Source: Pseudomonadota bacterium
GTDB lineage: Bacteria; Bdellovibrionota; Bdellovibrionia; Bdellovibrionales; Bdellovibrionaceae
Direction: 5' to 3'
Assembly: GCA_021300175.1 (NCBI GenBank)
Contig: JAJTIC010000081.1
Coordinates: forward strand, 1 to 44,687
DNA: 44,687 nt
Position 1 is the first letter of the stretch. Every line of letters starts with the position of its first letter. Shown piece by piece: positions 43,018 to 44,687 of the stretch. Made by a program: the position numbers and the translations under genes. The notes beneath the pieces were generated by a model. It did no database searches and was not told the origin of the DNA. It saw only the letters and a program-made list of their open reading frames with translations.

Positions 43018-43835
43018 TGGCTAACGTCAAGGAAAACAAAGTACAACTCATTGTAGGGTTCACCCTCGTGGGGATTGTTTTTCTTGGCCTTGCCTATCTC
43101 TCGCAGTTTTGGAATGAATCAAATGTTGAGCCTGAGATTCGTGTGGCACAGGCCACTCGCGACACTGGCGACTCTTGGCTTTTGAGAGCAGGCTTTCTAA
43201 AAAAAGAAAAAATTGAGAAAAGATCCCCTGTTTTTCATCTAGATTCCATTGAAACAAAAGAAGCAGCTCAAGTTCAGCTTGCCTTTGAAAGTGCTTTTCG
43301 AGTCACTGTTCTTGAAAATTCCCTGGTTACCCTCGAGAAAACAGAAGGCCCCATCACTGATGTGATTGTGATCATCATCAAGCGCGGAGATGTTAAAGTG
43401 GACAACTTTGGCAGAGAGGGCGAGCTCATGATTGCAAAAAATGGAGAGCGCCTTTTGGCCTCAGATTACAATGGCTCCCCCTTACGCTTGGCTCCCACAG
43501 AAGAAGAGGCTCTTAGTACAGCAGACGCTTTTTCCGAAGCTTTAACAACAGCGACCCTTTCAGAGCAAGACATCGTGACAACACTGAACGGACAAAAGAA
43601 TGCTTTTTTTAAGTGCTTTGCCTCTCTGTTACAGAAAGATCCTCAAGCCCAAGGCGATCTCGCTCTGAATTTTACTATTGAACCCACTGGCAAAATTTCT
43701 TCAAGCGAAGTGGTCAATTCCCCGATCAAAGACGAAGATTTTAATAAATGCCTTCTTGAAGTTCTCTCTCGGATAGAGTTCAAGTCGTTTGAAGGAGCTC
43801 CCATTTCGACCCTGTACCCCATCCAATTTAAATAG
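43017..43835 (+). CDS. AgmX/TonB-like envelope protein
   Basis: The 272-residue protein has one N-terminal TM (about 9-28) and a C-terminal domain (about 195-272) with two cysteines and the pattern ALNFTIEPTGKISSSEVV followed by CLLEVLSRIEF, like AgmX/PglI and TonB C-terminal domains. The central part is beta-rich and may resemble FecR domains. It starts at the secG stop, so the two are co-translated. A periplasmic role in transport, gliding-type motility or protein export is inference. Confidence 0.75.
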   Translation: MANVKENKVQLIVGFTLVGIVFLGLAYLSQFWNESNVEPEIRVAQATRDTGDSWLLRAGFLKKEKIEKRSPVFHLDSIETKEAAQVQLAFESAFRVTVLENSLVTLEKTEGPITDVIVIIIKRGDVKVDNFGREGELMIAKNGERLLASDYNGSPLRLAPTEEEALSTADAFSEALTTATLSEQDIVTTLNGQKNAFFKCFASLLQKDPQAQGDLALNFTIEPTGKISSSEVVNSPIKDEDFNKCLLEVLSRIEFKSFEGAPISTLYPIQFK

Positions 43836-43868
43836 CCGGCTTGATTCTTGAATTATTATTTATTCAAA

Positions 43869-44687
43869 ATGGCAATGTTTCGCCGGATCCACTTTATTTT
43901 GATTTCACTGTCTATCTTTTTGATAGGTCCCGCCTCTTTTGCGAACTTTTGCTCCCGGGTCCATGTCAAGGCTCCGGCTGCTGAAACGTCCGTCGAACTG
44001 GAAACAGAGCTCACGGCTCGAGTATCGACCCTTCTCACTTCGAAAGATGGTCGGGTCTTGAGCCTCTTTGAAGGAGAAGCCCGAAATCACCCCCAGACTC
44101 AGGCTGCCCTTCAGAAAGTAAAGGCCTTGTCTCAAAAGCCGATTGACGAAGTGCTTTTGGACGATCTCTCTTCAGAGATAAGAGCGGACGTCATGCGAAT
44201 TTCCATCATCGCTCAGCGCTTGGTGTTTAGCCAGAGTGCGGGCGGAGGCCGAGTGATTCCCCATTTAAAAGTGAAACCTGAGTATGTGGAAAAATTTCTT
44301 TTGCGGGAGAAAGTTGATTTGGGATCTCCAGAGACGCCACTGAATGGTAAACTGGTTGAGCTTCATCTTCGCTCGAAGGAAGCTTCCGGCGATTTACTCG
44401 AAAGAACAGCCTCTGTTTACAATTTACTAGGATTTAGAACAGGATCATTTCACATGCACATTGTGATGAATCTTCCGAGCAGCTGGATTCAACGAAATCC
44501 CGAGATTAACACTTGGAGATTCATTGAGTACTGGCGCAGGATAAATCTCTTTTTTGAAATGAGAGATATGGTAGAAAAAGGACTTGCTATCATTGAAAAT
44601 ACCAGCGGCAGATATATGAACTTTGCTCCCCTCAAGCAAAAAGAGATCTCACAGGCATTCACTTATTTGACGAAAGCCACGAGGGAC
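43869..44687 (+). CDS. Exported protein of unknown function (3' partial)
   Basis: A frame opens at ATG 43869 and continues past the right edge; 273 residues are visible. It has a signal peptide (hydrophobic core FILISLSIFLIGPASFA) and a helical mature part with no recognised motif. There is no clear ribosome-binding site; an inverted repeat TTGAAT-N8-ATTCAA (43848-43867) lies directly before the start. It lies 33 bp after the AgmX-like gene on the same strand. The full length is unknown. Confidence 0.7.
   Translation, partial: MAMFRRIHFILISLSIFLIGPASFANFCSRVHVKAPAAETSVELETELTARVSTLLTSKDGRVLSLFEGEARNHPQTQAALQKVKALSQKPIDEVLLDDLSSEIRADVMRISIIAQRLVFSQSAGGGRVIPHLKVKPEYVEKFLLREKVDLGSPETPLNGKLVELHLRSKEASGDLLERTASVYNLLGFRTGSFHMHIVMNLPSSWIQRNPEINTWRFIEYWRRINLFFEMRDMVEKGLAIIENTSGRYMNFAPLKQKEISQAFTYLTKATRD

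Noticed and set aside
1-44687. tRNA, rRNA, CRISPR, transposase or prophage signals
   Set aside because: I looked through the gaps between genes for tRNA arms, regularly spaced repeats and transposase-like frames and found none.

Overview
The window looks like ordinary chromosome from a Gram-negative bacterium with an outer membrane, a diacylglyceryl-lipoprotein pathway, a FliL-type flagellar protein and many exported beta-barrel or beta-sandwich proteins. Together with dense overlapping operons and several exported proteins I cannot place in other phyla, this best fits Bdellovibrionota (Bdellovibrio and relatives). That is inference from gene style; there is no rRNA in the window to settle it. 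I see no tRNA, rRNA, insertion sequence, prophage or CRISPR array.

Layout. 1-5.1 kb (+): a three-gene operon with 4-bp overlaps encodes a FecR-domain protein cut by the left edge, a fibronectin-like/beta-barrel protein, and a membrane-bound class III adenylate cyclase. 5.1-7.5 kb (-): a FtsX-type ABC permease, its ATPase and a DUF3299 protein. 7.5-16.9 kb: hisS, lgt, a fatty-acid desaturase followed by a 24-residue lipoprotein ORF, an exported protein, an rRNA m5C methyltransferase, a small beta-barrel, and a + strand run nrdR-nusB-two unknowns-ppsR. 16.9-23.2 kb: a LysR regulator, a tail-anchored exported protein, fliL with two M16 peptidase-like genes behind it, and an L,D-transpeptidase. 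23.2-30.1 kb (-): a small protein, rhomboid protease, HIT protein, SppA, then hisC-cmk-response regulator-small ORF-rpsA. 30.2-33.0 kb (+): a divergent HyuA/HyuB (oxoprolinase-type) pair. 33.0-36.4 kb: ilvA, a zinc-ribbon protein, a structured intergenic stretch of about 430 bp, a small membrane protein and a FadL-like outer-membrane protein. 36.4-39.3 kb (-): gap-pgk-tpiA. 39.4-42.6 kb (-): an exported unknown, tmk, holB, tatD. 42.7-44.7 kb (+): secG, an AgmX/TonB-like protein, and an exported unknown cut by the right edge.

How the genes work together. The central carbon block (gap, pgk, tpiA, with PpsR as a pyruvate/PEP switch) and the replication/translation genes (tmk, holB, nrdR, nusB, rpsA, hisS, cmk) are housekeeping. 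An envelope theme runs through the rest: lgt, SppA, rhomboid, two M16 proteins, SecG, an L,D-transpeptidase and several barrels. The least ordinary pieces are the FecR/barrel/cyclase operon, which could form a chain from outer membrane to cAMP; the degenerate HyuA/HyuB pair; the structured non-coding stretch at 34.5-34.9 kb; two small ORFs (24 and 44 residues); and several start or promoter arrangements that suggest leaderless mRNAs.
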